Part shown: positions 5,390 to 12,441 of the stretch, piece after piece | Numbering within the stretch: the first letter of the stretch is position 1 | How the letters are laid out: every line of letters starts with the position of its first letter | Assembly (NCBI RefSeq): GCF_000186865.1 | Contig: NW_008705564.1 | Coordinates: 2,871,780-2,884,622, forward strand | Direction of reading: 5' to 3' | Source of the DNA: Aureococcus anophagefferens | Lineage: Eukaryota > Sar > Pelagophyceae > Pelagomonadales > Pelagomonadaceae | DNA length: 12,843 nt | Notes under the pieces: generated by a model | The model's input: only the letters and a program-made list of their open reading frames with translations | What the model was told of the DNA's origin: nothing | The model's database searches: none | Made by a program: the position numbers and the translations under genes

Positions 5390-7219
5390 TCACCATGGCC
5401 TCGTGAAGAGCTCGCCGTTGATGGACGTCGTCGCCTCCGCGCGGTAGGAGCCGCTCTTGTGCGTCGTGGGGACGCGGGGCAGGCGGATCTTGGATACGGC
5501 GTCCCCGGCCGCGTCGACCTCGAAGACGAAGGCCGGGTGGCCCGTCGTCGCGTCGTCGTCGACGACGACGGCCGTGAAGGCGACGATGTAGGACTCGTTG
5601 CCGCGGTCGCGGTCGAGCTTGGCGACGTAGCCGCCGTCGAAGTTGAAGAGGTCCTCGGCCTCCTCGTTGGCGATGCCCGCGCCCTTGCGCAGCGGGAACT
5701 CGAACTCCCAGAAGAGGCTCGCCTGCTTCTTCGCGTGGTCGAGGCGGTAGCCGACGGCGCGCGAGAAGCACGTCGTCGTCGCGCCCGTGCAGTTGGGCCG
5801 GCTCTTGCCGTCGTCGACGAGGAAGAACTCGTCCTTGGCCGTGGCGACGACGGCGTGGGGCTCCCAGAACTTGGAGCCCTCCGCGTCGAAGCGGTAGACG
5901 TCGAACGCGCCGCCGTCGCCGACGGCGGAGCTGTCGGACGCGAGCGCCCACCGCGCGCCGGACCCGTCGGCCTCCATGGAGAGGAGCATCTGGAGGTTGC
6001 GCAGGGTGATGAGGTAGTCGCCGTCCATGCCCACGGCCGCCGACGACCCGTGGGACCACTCGATGCCCCGCGACTTGCGCTCGTCCTTGCACTCGAGGTC
6101 GACCCAGCCGTAGGACGACGACAGGTACGCGTTCGACACGGGGTCCACGTAGTCGAAGAGGTCGTAGACCGTCTCGACCTCGTTCGTCGCCCGGTCCCAG
6201 CGCACGAGCTGGTCGCCGACGTAGGACACGGGCGTGTCGTCGCCGTGCTCGCTCTGCCAGGTGGACGCGAGCTTCGGGTTCAGGGGCTCGAGCGAGTCGT
6301 AGTTCCCGAAGGTGTCGCGCACGTTGTAGGCCAGCGTGATGGCCTTGGACGAGTTCCCGTCGAGCTTCATCTCGTGGTTGAACTGCGTGAAGCCCAGCGG
6401 GTCGCCGTCGCACGCGTTCTCGTACTGGACGCGCATCTCGCCCACGGGCGTGATCTCCAGGAGGTAGGAGTTCGTGTAGTTCCCCTCCTCGTAGTCCATG
6501 GCCTCGCGCATGATGACCATGTTCCGCGTCTTCGTCGACTGCTGGAAGACGCTGTAGAGCGTGCGGTTCGTCGGCATCGCGTGGTACCAGACGACGTAGC
6601 CCTCCTGGTCGAGGGAAAGCAACCCGAACCACTTCGTCGACGTCTCGTCGCCGACGATGTGCTGCACCGTGACCAGCGGGAAGGACGGCTTGCTCCCCGT
6701 GACCTCCGCGAAGGGCCCGACGTCGAGCTCGTCGAAGCCGAGGCTCCCGGTGGAGATCGTCGCCTCGTGGACGAAATGCGTCCGCGCGCCGGACCGCACG
6801 TAGACGCGCACGTCGTGGGCCGCGTTCAGCCGCAGCCGGCAGAACGTGATCTGCGCGCTCGGGGCCGCCGCCGTGACGTCCGCGGCCTCGCTCCAGATCC
6901 AGAGGCCGTCGGAGTCGGAGGGCGTGTAGCTCACGGCGACGCGCGCCGTCGCGTGGCCGCCGCTCCAGCCCGTCACGTCGACGTCCGCGAGGTAGCACAG
7001 GATGTTCTTGTCGTAGGGCTGGCTGAGCGCCACGGACGCGGCGAAGGAGCTCCCGCCGCCCGCGCCGACGAGCGCCGCGAGGGGCGCCCAGAACCGCGCC
7101 GGCGCGTCGCGCGCGAGGACCGCGAAGCCCATGACCAGGCCGAAGACGCCGACCATGGCCGCGGACCCGCGGCGCCGAGCGCGGGCCTCGTCGTCGCTCC
7201 GGATGGGTTCGTAACCCAT
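5390..7219 (-). CDS. membrane-anchored arylsulfotransferase (ASST)-like protein
   Basis: The 609-residue protein resembles PAPS-independent arylsulfotransferases, which pass a sulfuryl group from one phenol ester to another phenol through a histidine on a six-bladed propeller. A basic stretch (RARRR, 13-17) followed by a hydrophobic segment at about 19-36 predicts a type II signal anchor, placing the enzyme domain in the secretory lumen or outside the cell. Five N-glycosylation sequons in that domain (NRT 218, NYT 247, NSS 289, NCT 476, NES 541) agree with this. Catalytic-type residues line up in family order: His282 (FNHEMKL), His390 (WSHGSS), Arg407 (LITLRNL) and His455 (EPHAVV). Spacings of 108, 17 and 48 compare with 104, 18 and 62 for His252, His356, Arg374 and His436 in E. 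coli ASST. LVDDG at 467-471 matches the family's (F/V)DNG-type turn. The start at 7219 (MGYEPIRS) is preceded by non-conserved frame. The acceptor substrate is unknown. Confidence 0.8.
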   Translation of the reverse strand: MGYEPIRSDDEARARRRGSAAMVGVFGLVMGFAVLARDAPARFWAPLAALVGAGGGSSFAASVALSQPYDKNILCYLADVDVTGWSGGHATARVAVSYTPSDSDGLWIWSEAADVTAAAPSAQITFCRLRLNAAHDVRVYVRSGARTHFVHEATISTGSLGFDELDVGPFAEVTGSKPSFPLVTVQHIVGDETSTKWFGLLSLDQEGYVVWYHAMPTNRTLYSVFQQSTKTRNMVIMREAMDYEEGNYTNSYLLEITPVGEMRVQYENACDGDPLGFTQFNHEMKLDGNSSKAITLAYNVRDTFGNYDSLEPLNPKLASTWQSEHGDDTPVSYVGDQLVRWDRATNEVETVYDLFDYVDPVSNAYLSSSYGWVDLECKDERKSRGIEWSHGSSAAVGMDGDYLITLRNLQMLLSMEADGSGARWALASDSSAVGDGGAFDVYRFDAEGSKFWEPHAVVATAKDEFFLVDDGKSRPNCTGATTTCFSRAVGYRLDHAKKQASLFWEFEFPLRKGAGIANEEAEDLFNFDGGYVAKLDRDRGNESYIVAFTAVVVDDDATTGHPAFVFEVDAAGDAVSKIRLPRVPTTHKSGSYRAEATTSINGELFTRPW

Positions 7220-7545
7220 GGCGGCGACGCCGCGGGGCACCCGACTTTCGCGTGCGCAGGTCGGGCCGCCTCCCGCCAGGGGCAGCCTCGCGTGGATACG
7301 ATCATCTTGCGCGATGATGCTTCCGGCGCGGTGCACCGAGCGCCGCTGCCCGATGGGCGCGGCTGTGCGACTATGATCACGTCGGCCCCATCGTCTGCTT
7401 CGGCTGCCTAAACGTTCACACGGCGCCGCCTTCGAGGCCCGCGGTGCCGCCGTGAGACCCTCGCGCGCGGCGCCTCGCCGGCGGTTTCGCACGCCCATCC
7501 CGCGCCCGGCCGGACGGACGCGCGGCCGTGTCCGGCCTCGGCGCC
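7220..7545. promoter_or_regulatory. divergent promoter between the sulfotransferase and LRR genes
   Basis: This 326-bp gap between opposed start codons has mixed composition, with an AT-richer core at 7295-7410. An imperfect hairpin (atcatc ttgcgc gatgat) lies near 7308-7322. Open frames here are unsupported. No TATA box or named factor site was found. Confidence 0.4.
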
Positions 7546-10269
7546 ATGTACCCGGGCACGGGCAAGCGGAAGAAGCCCGAGCTCACGTTCCAGGAGCCCA
7601 GCGAGCGCTACAGCGACTCGCGGCCGGGGACGGCGGCGAGCGACTCGCGGCCCGGGTCCCGCGGCGGCGGCGACCGCTGGACGCGGCCCGGCTCCGGCGG
7701 CTCCGGCGGCTCCGGCTCCGGCTCCGGCGGCTTCTCGCGGCCCGGGTCGTCCGGGAGCAGCGCGCCGGGCAGCCGGCCCGGCACGTCGGAGCGGTCGGCG
7801 TCGGGCCGGCGCTCCGGCGGCGCGAAGCGGCGGCCCCGGGGCGGCCCGCGGCCGAAGACGGAGCACGGCCGGCGGAGCCGCGAGTCGGCCGAGGAGCTCG
7901 TCGCGCACCAGCGCGCGGCCGAGCGGCGGCCGAACACGCCCGTCTTCGACGACAACTTCCAGCGCGCGCGCGCGATCCTCCGCGAGCGCGCGCGGACGCA
8001 CAAGCGCATGCGCGCGCCCGGCGCGCGGCCCCCGGGCGACGGCATCCAGCTCGAGATGTCGATGCTGCCGCGGCTCGGCAAGCTCTACATCAACCAGTAC
8101 ATCCACGCGTCCATCGCCATGCTCAAGCGCTACGAGGAGGACCAGCGCGAGGCGCGGCAGCGCCACGCGAACAACCTCAGGGGCTCCGCGGACGCCAAGG
8201 ACCCGGACACGGGCCGCGAGCTCGACGTCTTCGAGCGCGCGGACCTCGACGTCTTCCACCGCGAGCCCCTCATGTCCCAGCTCGTCAAGGCCAAGGGCCT
8301 CGCGCCCATCCCCAAGGCCGTCGCCCCGTCCGGCGCGGGCCAGTCGAACGTCGAGGTCCGCAAGTCGCAGGGCGCGGAGAACGTGCTCCGCGGGCGCCTC
8401 GGCGCGCTCGCGCGCCTCGCGCGCGACGACGCCGTGCTCTGCCAGATCAAGTTCTGCCACGAGTCCATCGACGACGACTGGTGCGCGTCCACGGCCCAGG
8501 CCATGAAGTTCAACACGCACCTCGACACGCTCGTCCTCGTCGGCAACGGCATCACGGACGCGAGCGGCGTCCAGGTGGCCCACGCCGTCGCGCACCACCC
8601 GGCGTGCGCGTCCGTGGCGCTCGGGGGCAACGCGCTCGGCGACGACACGGCGCGCGCGTTCGCGGACGCGCTCCGCGAGTCGGCGACGCTGCTCTCGCTG
8701 AACCTCGCCGCGAACAAGTTCCACTACGACCACTACCGGGACAAGGCGCGGCGCAAGCGCGGGGGCCTCGGCGCGCTCGCGTACCTGCGCAAGCTCAAGC
8801 GCGAGCGCGAGGCCGCGTCGCGGCCGAACACGGCGCAGGTCGAGGCGCTCCACGACGCCATCGAGACCGTCGACGCCTACGACGCGGGCATCGAGACGAC
8901 CTACGAGGGGCTCGACGGCTTCAACCCCGTGGGCTGGGGCGCGCCGAGCGACGACCCGCTCTACAACCCCAAGTCCGCGACGATCGGCCACCGGGGCTGC
9001 GCGCAGCTCGCGCACGCGCTCGCGGGCACGAAGCTCACGAGCCTGGACCTGTCGGGCCAGAGCGTCGAGGACGCGGGCGCCAAGGCGCTCGCGCGCGCGC
9101 TCCACGGCGACTACGAGCACCGGTGCGCCGCGGCCCTCAAGTACCTGTCCCTCGACGGCAACGGCGTCGGCGACGACGGCGCCATCGCGCTCATCGACGC
9201 CTGGACCAACGTCTTCTGCCCGCTCCTCGCGCTGCGCCTCGCCATGAACCGGTGCACGGACGCGGCGGCGATGAAGCTGAGCGCGAACGTCGCGCGCTAC
9301 GGCCCCCGCGTCCTCAAGGGGCGGAAGACGCTCCAGTTCGTCGACCTCAGCTTGAACCACGTCGGCCAGGCGGGCTGCTACGCCGTCGAGGCGACGGCGA
9401 AGAAGCTCGGCTACGACGCGCTCTACTCCGTCTTCGGCAACCCGGGCTTCTCCGGCGCGCGCGACGCGGCGCGGGCGAAGACGCCGGACCCCTTCGCGGC
9501 CCCGGGCCACGCGAGGTCCGAGGAGGAGGTCTACCACGAGGCCATGGTCAAGCTCGGGCGCAACCTGCGGCCCATCCGGTCCGGCGGCACGGGCCAGACG
9601 GACTCGAAGACGAACCTGCTGAACCTCCGCGTGCCGACGCCCTTCCTGTCGCCGCGCGCGCGCGCCATGCTCTCGCCGCGGTCCCAGTACGACCTCGCCC
9701 ACGGCTCCGAATCCTACCTGCGAACGACGTCGCGCGCGGCCGCCGCGCGCGAGAAGCGGCGCCAGCAGACCTTCACGCCGCTCCACCAGCGCAAGAAGCA
9801 GCTCCAGCGCGAGGAGACGGGCCGCATCAAGTACGCGCCGGACCCGTGCCTGCCGCCGCTGTCCTTCCAGAAGGACGCGCGCAACCTGAACCGGTTCAAC
9901 CGGCGGCGCCGGCTCGCGCGCATCGAGAACGAGAAGCGCAACGAGGAGCTCCGCGAGGTCAAGGCCAAGCTCGTGAAGTCCATCTCGAGCCAGCGGCTCC
10001 GCGACGCCATCGCGGGCAAGGAGCACGACTCCGACGAGGAGCGCGAGCGGCGGCCGGGCGCCAAGGCGACGCGCGCCGTCGGCGACCTCTACAAGTACTT
10101 CCCCAAGGTCCTCGACATCGACGGCGCGCCCTACGGCCGCATCGACCTCTCCAAGGACGGGCCCCGCTTCTCCGCGAAGCGCAAGGAGGGCGCCGCGAGG
10201 CCCGCGAACATGCTCAAGGCCGCGGCGAAGTCGACCTTCTCCATGCGCGCCATGTTTAACCAGGACTAG
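7546..10269 (+). CDS. large leucine-rich-repeat protein with SRPG-rich disordered N-terminus
   Basis: This single-exon frame of 907 residues starts at the ATG at 7546 (MYPGTGKRKK). The frame stays open a little further upstream but has no ATG there. Residues 1-110 are disordered Ser/Arg/Pro/Gly with repeated SRPGT/SRPGS motifs, a style often seen in algal flagellar and cytoskeletal proteins. RNase-inhibitor-type LRRs of about 28 residues occupy roughly 326-630, for example LDTLVLVGNGITDASG, LLSLNLAANKF, LTSLDLSGQSVEDAG, LKYLSLDGNGVGDDG and LQFVDLSLNHVGQAG. An insertion of about 90 residues (containing YDHYRDKARRKRGG) interrupts them. The C-terminal third is basic and charged, with a predicted helical or coiled stretch at about 790-825 (RIENEKRNEELREVKAKL). 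No kinase, NACHT or TIR domain and no membrane segment is seen. A scaffold, possibly of the axoneme or cytoskeleton, is inference. I do not recognise an ortholog. Confidence 0.78.
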   Translation: MYPGTGKRKKPELTFQEPSERYSDSRPGTAASDSRPGSRGGGDRWTRPGSGGSGGSGSGSGGFSRPGSSGSSAPGSRPGTSERSASGRRSGGAKRRPRGGPRPKTEHGRRSRESAEELVAHQRAAERRPNTPVFDDNFQRARAILRERARTHKRMRAPGARPPGDGIQLEMSMLPRLGKLYINQYIHASIAMLKRYEEDQREARQRHANNLRGSADAKDPDTGRELDVFERADLDVFHREPLMSQLVKAKGLAPIPKAVAPSGAGQSNVEVRKSQGAENVLRGRLGALARLARDDAVLCQIKFCHESIDDDWCASTAQAMKFNTHLDTLVLVGNGITDASGVQVAHAVAHHPACASVALGGNALGDDTARAFADALRESATLLSLNLAANKFHYDHYRDKARRKRGGLGALAYLRKLKREREAASRPNTAQVEALHDAIETVDAYDAGIETTYEGLDGFNPVGWGAPSDDPLYNPKSATIGHRGCAQLAHALAGTKLTSLDLSGQSVEDAGAKALARALHGDYEHRCAAALKYLSLDGNGVGDDGAIALIDAWTNVFCPLLALRLAMNRCTDAAAMKLSANVARYGPRVLKGRKTLQFVDLSLNHVGQAGCYAVEATAKKLGYDALYSVFGNPGFSGARDAARAKTPDPFAAPGHARSEEEVYHEAMVKLGRNLRPIRSGGTGQTDSKTNLLNLRVPTPFLSPRARAMLSPRSQYDLAHGSESYLRTTSRAAAAREKRRQQTFTPLHQRKKQLQREETGRIKYAPDPCLPPLSFQKDARNLNRFNRRRRLARIENEKRNEELREVKAKLVKSISSQRLRDAIAGKEHDSDEERERRPGAKATRAVGDLYKYFPKVLDIDGAPYGRIDLSKDGPRFSAKRKEGAARPANMLKAAAKSTFSMRAMFNQD

Positions 10270-10668
10270 TCTCCATGGCGGGCTCTATCATGTGCTCCAT
10301 CGAGCGACTTCGCACCACGCCAAGAGGCGCCCGGTGTTAAAAGCCGCGGTACCCTACGCCGGGTTCCTCGCTCGCGGGCCCGGCACCCACCCACCCACCT
10401 CCTGGCCAATCAGGGACCTCCTTTTCGTTAGTTACCTTCAAGTTGCCGCTCGCCGAATCGCCACAACGCGCGCGCGCGGGACCGCGGGACCGCGCGGCGC
10501 CGCGGCGAAATGCTCGCGTCCTCGTGTCTGCTGCGCGGCGAGGGCCGGAGCCGGCGCTGCCACGGGCGCACGCGCGCATCGAGGCGCGACGAGCGGACCG
10601 CCAAGGCGCGTGTCGCCGGCCCTACGAGGGCGACGACTAGCGGAGCCGCCGCGCGGCGCGCTGCGCGG

Positions 10669-10692
10669 CGCGCGCGCGCGCGCGCGCGCGCG
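10669..10692. repeat. alternating (CG)12 tract
   Basis: Twelve uninterrupted CG dinucleotides occur in non-coding DNA. Sequences of this type are the classic Z-DNA former and are prone to slippage and CpG methylation. It may also mark a sequencing-difficult spot. Confidence 0.85.
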
Positions 10693-10897
10693 GGACCTAC
10701 CAGTAAGCACTCAGTACACCCTGCGATTTCCAAATCCGGGCCCCGGGCCCCACCCACCCACCTCGGCGTGAGGTTCGAATCTTTTGTCCGTGGTCGCCTC
10801 GCACCACGCTCACATTGATGTGTGGAAGCCGAGGTGTTGACGCGCTCCTGCGGTGGCAGAAGCGCGCGTCCGCTCTCGCGAACCGCCGCGGCCTTCC

Positions 10898-10930
10898 GCA
10901 GCTGCCTCGCAGCTGCCTCGCAGCTGCCTC
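10898..10930 (+). repeat. three tandem copies of an 11-bp unit
   Basis: The unit gcagctgcctc repeats three times perfectly and is followed by three gcagc pentamers. It lies about 80-110 bp upstream of the COX17 start, in its likely leader or promoter. Each unit contains the E-box-like palindrome CAGCTG. Any regulatory role is inference. Confidence 0.8.
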
Positions 10931-11009
10931 GCAGCGCAGCGCAGCGTCGCGCAGGTCGCAGCGCCGCCGCAGCGCTCCGCGTCCGTCCCTCCGCCGCGCC
11001 GCCGAGGCC

Positions 11010-11351
11010 ATGGGCGCGCTCGCGTCCAAGGGCGACGCCGCGCCGGCGCCGGCGCCGGCGGCCGGGCCGGCCGTGGGCAAGTCCGGGAAGAAGATCTGCT
11101 GCTCCTGCCCCGAGACGAAGAAGGCGCGCCGCCGCGCCCGCGCCGCGCGCGCGCGCGGCGCTCAGCCGCGCGCCCCGCCGCAGCCGCGCGACGAGTGCGT
11201 CGTGCTCAAGGGCGAGGCCGCGTGCGCGGAGCTCATCGAGGCGCACAAGGCGCGCCCGCCCGGCGTTCGCCGCGCGCCGCGCGCGCGCCGCGCTCGACCG
11301 CGCGCGTCCCCCCCGCAGCGGTGCCTCCGGCTCGAGGGCTTCCGGGTCTAG
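11010..11351 (+). CDS. COX17: cytochrome c oxidase copper chaperone COX17, three exons
   Basis: COX17 carries Cu(I) in the mitochondrial intermembrane space and hands it to SCO1 and COX11 for cytochrome c oxidase assembly. Exons 11010-11123, 11184-11249 and 11319-11351 give 70 residues (human has 63). The copper-binding pair is Cys30-Cys31 within KKICCSCPETKK. The twin CX9C is exact after splicing: Cys33 to Cys43 and Cys52 to Cys62. AELIEAHK and LEGF match animal and yeast homologs. Without splicing, two Arg-rich inserts of 20 and 23 residues would break both CX9C spacings. There is no N-terminal presequence, as expected for a Mia40-imported protein. The N-terminus MGALAS also fits a myristoylation-type pattern, which would be odd here. 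The start at 11010 has a good context (gccATGG). The gene is convergent with the carbamoyltransferase gene, 100 bp away. Confidence 0.9.
   Translation: MGALASKGDAAPAPAPAAGPAVGKSGKKICCSCPETKKARRRARAARARGAQPRAPPQPRDECVVLKGEAACAELIEAHKARPPGVRRAPRARRARPRASPPQRCLRLEGFRV
11124..11183 (+). other. intron 1 of COX17 (60 nt, GC-AG)
   Basis: It begins GCGCGCC directly after an AAG codon and ends CCGCCGCAG. No GT occurs in the region, so a GT donor is impossible. Homology fixes the removed length at 60 bases. The intron is phase 0, a multiple of three, and free of in-frame stops. Confidence 0.75.
11250..11318 (+). other. intron 2 of COX17 (69 nt, GC-AG)
   Basis: It begins GCGCGCC directly after an AAG codon and ends CCCCCCCGCAG, with a good pyrimidine tract. 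It is phase 0, a multiple of three and stop-free. Its removal restores the second CX9C. Its 5' seven bases are identical to those of intron 1. Confidence 0.78.
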
Positions 11352-11394
11352 CGCGCCGAGCCCTCGCTTGGGTGTGCTTAATAACTCGAACGGG

Positions 11395-11480
11395 ACGTCC
11401 TCGTGCGCCTAGAGGACGACGTCGAGGAGGGCCATGGACGTCCGCGTGCGCCTAGAGGACGAGGTCGAGGAGGGCCATGC
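11395..11480. repeat. 43-bp tandem duplication covering the 3' end of the carbamoyltransferase gene
   Basis: Bases 11395-11437 and 11438-11480 are adjacent copies with about three differences (positions 11401/11444, 11420/11463 and the last base). The right copy holds the last codons and stop of the carbamoyltransferase gene. The left copy repeats the same tail beyond the stop and would encode MALLDVVL-stop. Confidence 0.9.
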
Positions 11481-12441
11481 GCGCGAAGAGCCCGTTCCGC
11501 ATCTGGCGGAAGTAGGCCGCGCGCGGGTCGGAGTCGAAGTCCGCGCTGATCTCGTCGACGCGGGGCAGCGGGTGGAGCACGGCGCAGGACGGCTTCGCGG
11601 TTTTCATGAGCTGCGCGTCGACGACGTAGGAGCCCCGGACCGCCTCGTAGGCCGCGGCGTCCGGGAACCGCTCCTTCTGGACGCGCGTCACGTAGAGCGC
11701 GTCCGCGTCGACGAGCGCGGCCGCGAGGCTCGGCGCCTCGGCCCGCGTCGCGGTGCCCGCGTCGACGGCGGCGGCGACGCCCGCGGGCATGGCCAGCTCG
11801 GGCGGCGCGACGAAGACGAGCGCGACGTCGAACGCGGCGAGCATCTTGGCGAGCGAGTGGACCGTGCGGCCGTGCTTGAGGTCCCCGACGAGGACGACGG
11901 TCTTGCCCTTGAGGCAGGCGCGCGGCGGGAGCGCCGGCGCGCCGGCCGGGCTCAGCTCGCGGCAGAGCGTGTAGAGGTCGAGCACGGCCTGCGTCGGGTG
12001 CTCGCCGACGCCGTCGCCGGCGTTGAGGAGCGGCAGGCCCGGCGGCAGCGCGCCCGCGGCGCGGGCCGCCGCGCCGGCCTCCGGGTGGCGCAGCACGACG
12101 ACGTCCGCGTAGCAGCCGAGGGATCGCGCCGTGTCCTCGAGCGTCTCGCCCTTCTTCGCGCTGCTCGTCGACTCCGCGACGCAGATGACGGACCCGCCGA
12201 GGCGCAGCATGGCGGCCTGGAAGGAGCAGGACGTGCGCGTCGACGGCTCGTAGAAGACGTTCGCGAGCACCGCGCCGGCGTGGCGCGCGCGGGCCGCACC
12301 GCGGTCCAGGAGGCGCAGCTCCTCGGCGCGCCGCAGCACGAGGTCGAGGCCCGCCTCCGTGAACTGGGTCACGGAGCAGAGCGACGCGCCGCGCCACGCC
12401 GCGGCGTCGCCGGAGAGCGTCGCGGGCGCGAAGGCGGCCAT
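11452..12441 (-). CDS. aspartate carbamoyltransferase
   Basis: The enzyme joins carbamoyl phosphate and L-aspartate to form N-carbamoyl-L-aspartate, the committed step of de novo pyrimidine synthesis. The 329-residue protein is close in length to a bacterial catalytic chain (about 310) and stands alone, not fused as in animal CAD. Visible sites: STRT at 67-70 (carbamoyl phosphate), SSAKKGET at 93-100 with the mobile-loop Lys, RHP at 118-120, HPTQ at 148-151, GRTVHS at 191-196, TRVQKER at 252-258 (aspartate-binding Arg253) and HPLPRVDEIS at 290-299. All expected active-site residues are present. It resembles both E. coli PyrB and the CAD domain. The stretches SLGCYADVVVLRHP and DSDPRAAYFRQ favour the CAD-like side. 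The first 20 residues are Ala-rich and weakly amphipathic, so an organelle target is possible but not clear. The ATG at 12441 is in good context (gccATGG on the minus strand). No intron is seen. Confidence 0.93.
   Translation of the reverse strand: MAAFAPATLSGDAAAWRGASLCSVTQFTEAGLDLVLRRAEELRLLDRGAARARHAGAVLANVFYEPSTRTSCSFQAAMLRLGGSVICVAESTSSAKKGETLEDTARSLGCYADVVVLRHPEAGAAARAAGALPPGLPLLNAGDGVGEHPTQAVLDLYTLCRELSPAGAPALPPRACLKGKTVVLVGDLKHGRTVHSLAKMLAAFDVALVFVAPPELAMPAGVAAAVDAGTATRAEAPSLAAALVDADALYVTRVQKERFPDAAAYEAVRGSYVVDAQLMKTAKPSCAVLHPLPRVDEISADFDSDPRAAYFRQMRNGLFARMALLDLVL

Larger units (their letters stand above)
10270..11009. other. 740-bp region without a supportable gene
   Basis: This lies between the LRR stop and the COX17 start. 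Open frames on both strands are composition-driven and lack domain character. The region holds a CCAAT pentamer at 10406-10410, two C-rich blocks that are G-quadruplex candidates on the minus strand (10384-10400 and 10746-10763), a 24-bp CG alternation (10669-10692) and an 11-bp triple repeat (10898-10930). The last 150 bp are probably the COX17 promoter and leader. Confidence 0.5.

Noticed and set aside
4853..7411. Very long plus-strand open frame opposite the sulfotransferase and armadillo genes.
   Set aside because: It crosses two clearly real minus-strand genes and their gap, and its composition is that of reverse-frame GC-rich coding DNA.
7408..10026. Very long minus-strand open frame opposite the LRR gene.
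   Set aside because: It is an antisense shadow of a GC-rich gene, with Arg/Val/Leu-biased composition and no domain. The plus strand carries a coherent LRR protein.
10772..10781. ggttcgaatc resembles the tRNA B box / T loop.
   Set aside because: The flanking bases form at best a weak T stem with wobble pairs, and no A box, anticodon arm or acceptor stem can be drawn upstream.
10428..11246. Minus-strand open frame covering the gene-free region and part of COX17.
   Set aside because: It overlaps the COX17 coding exon antisense, is Arg/Ala-rich, and includes the simple repeats. No conserved motif.
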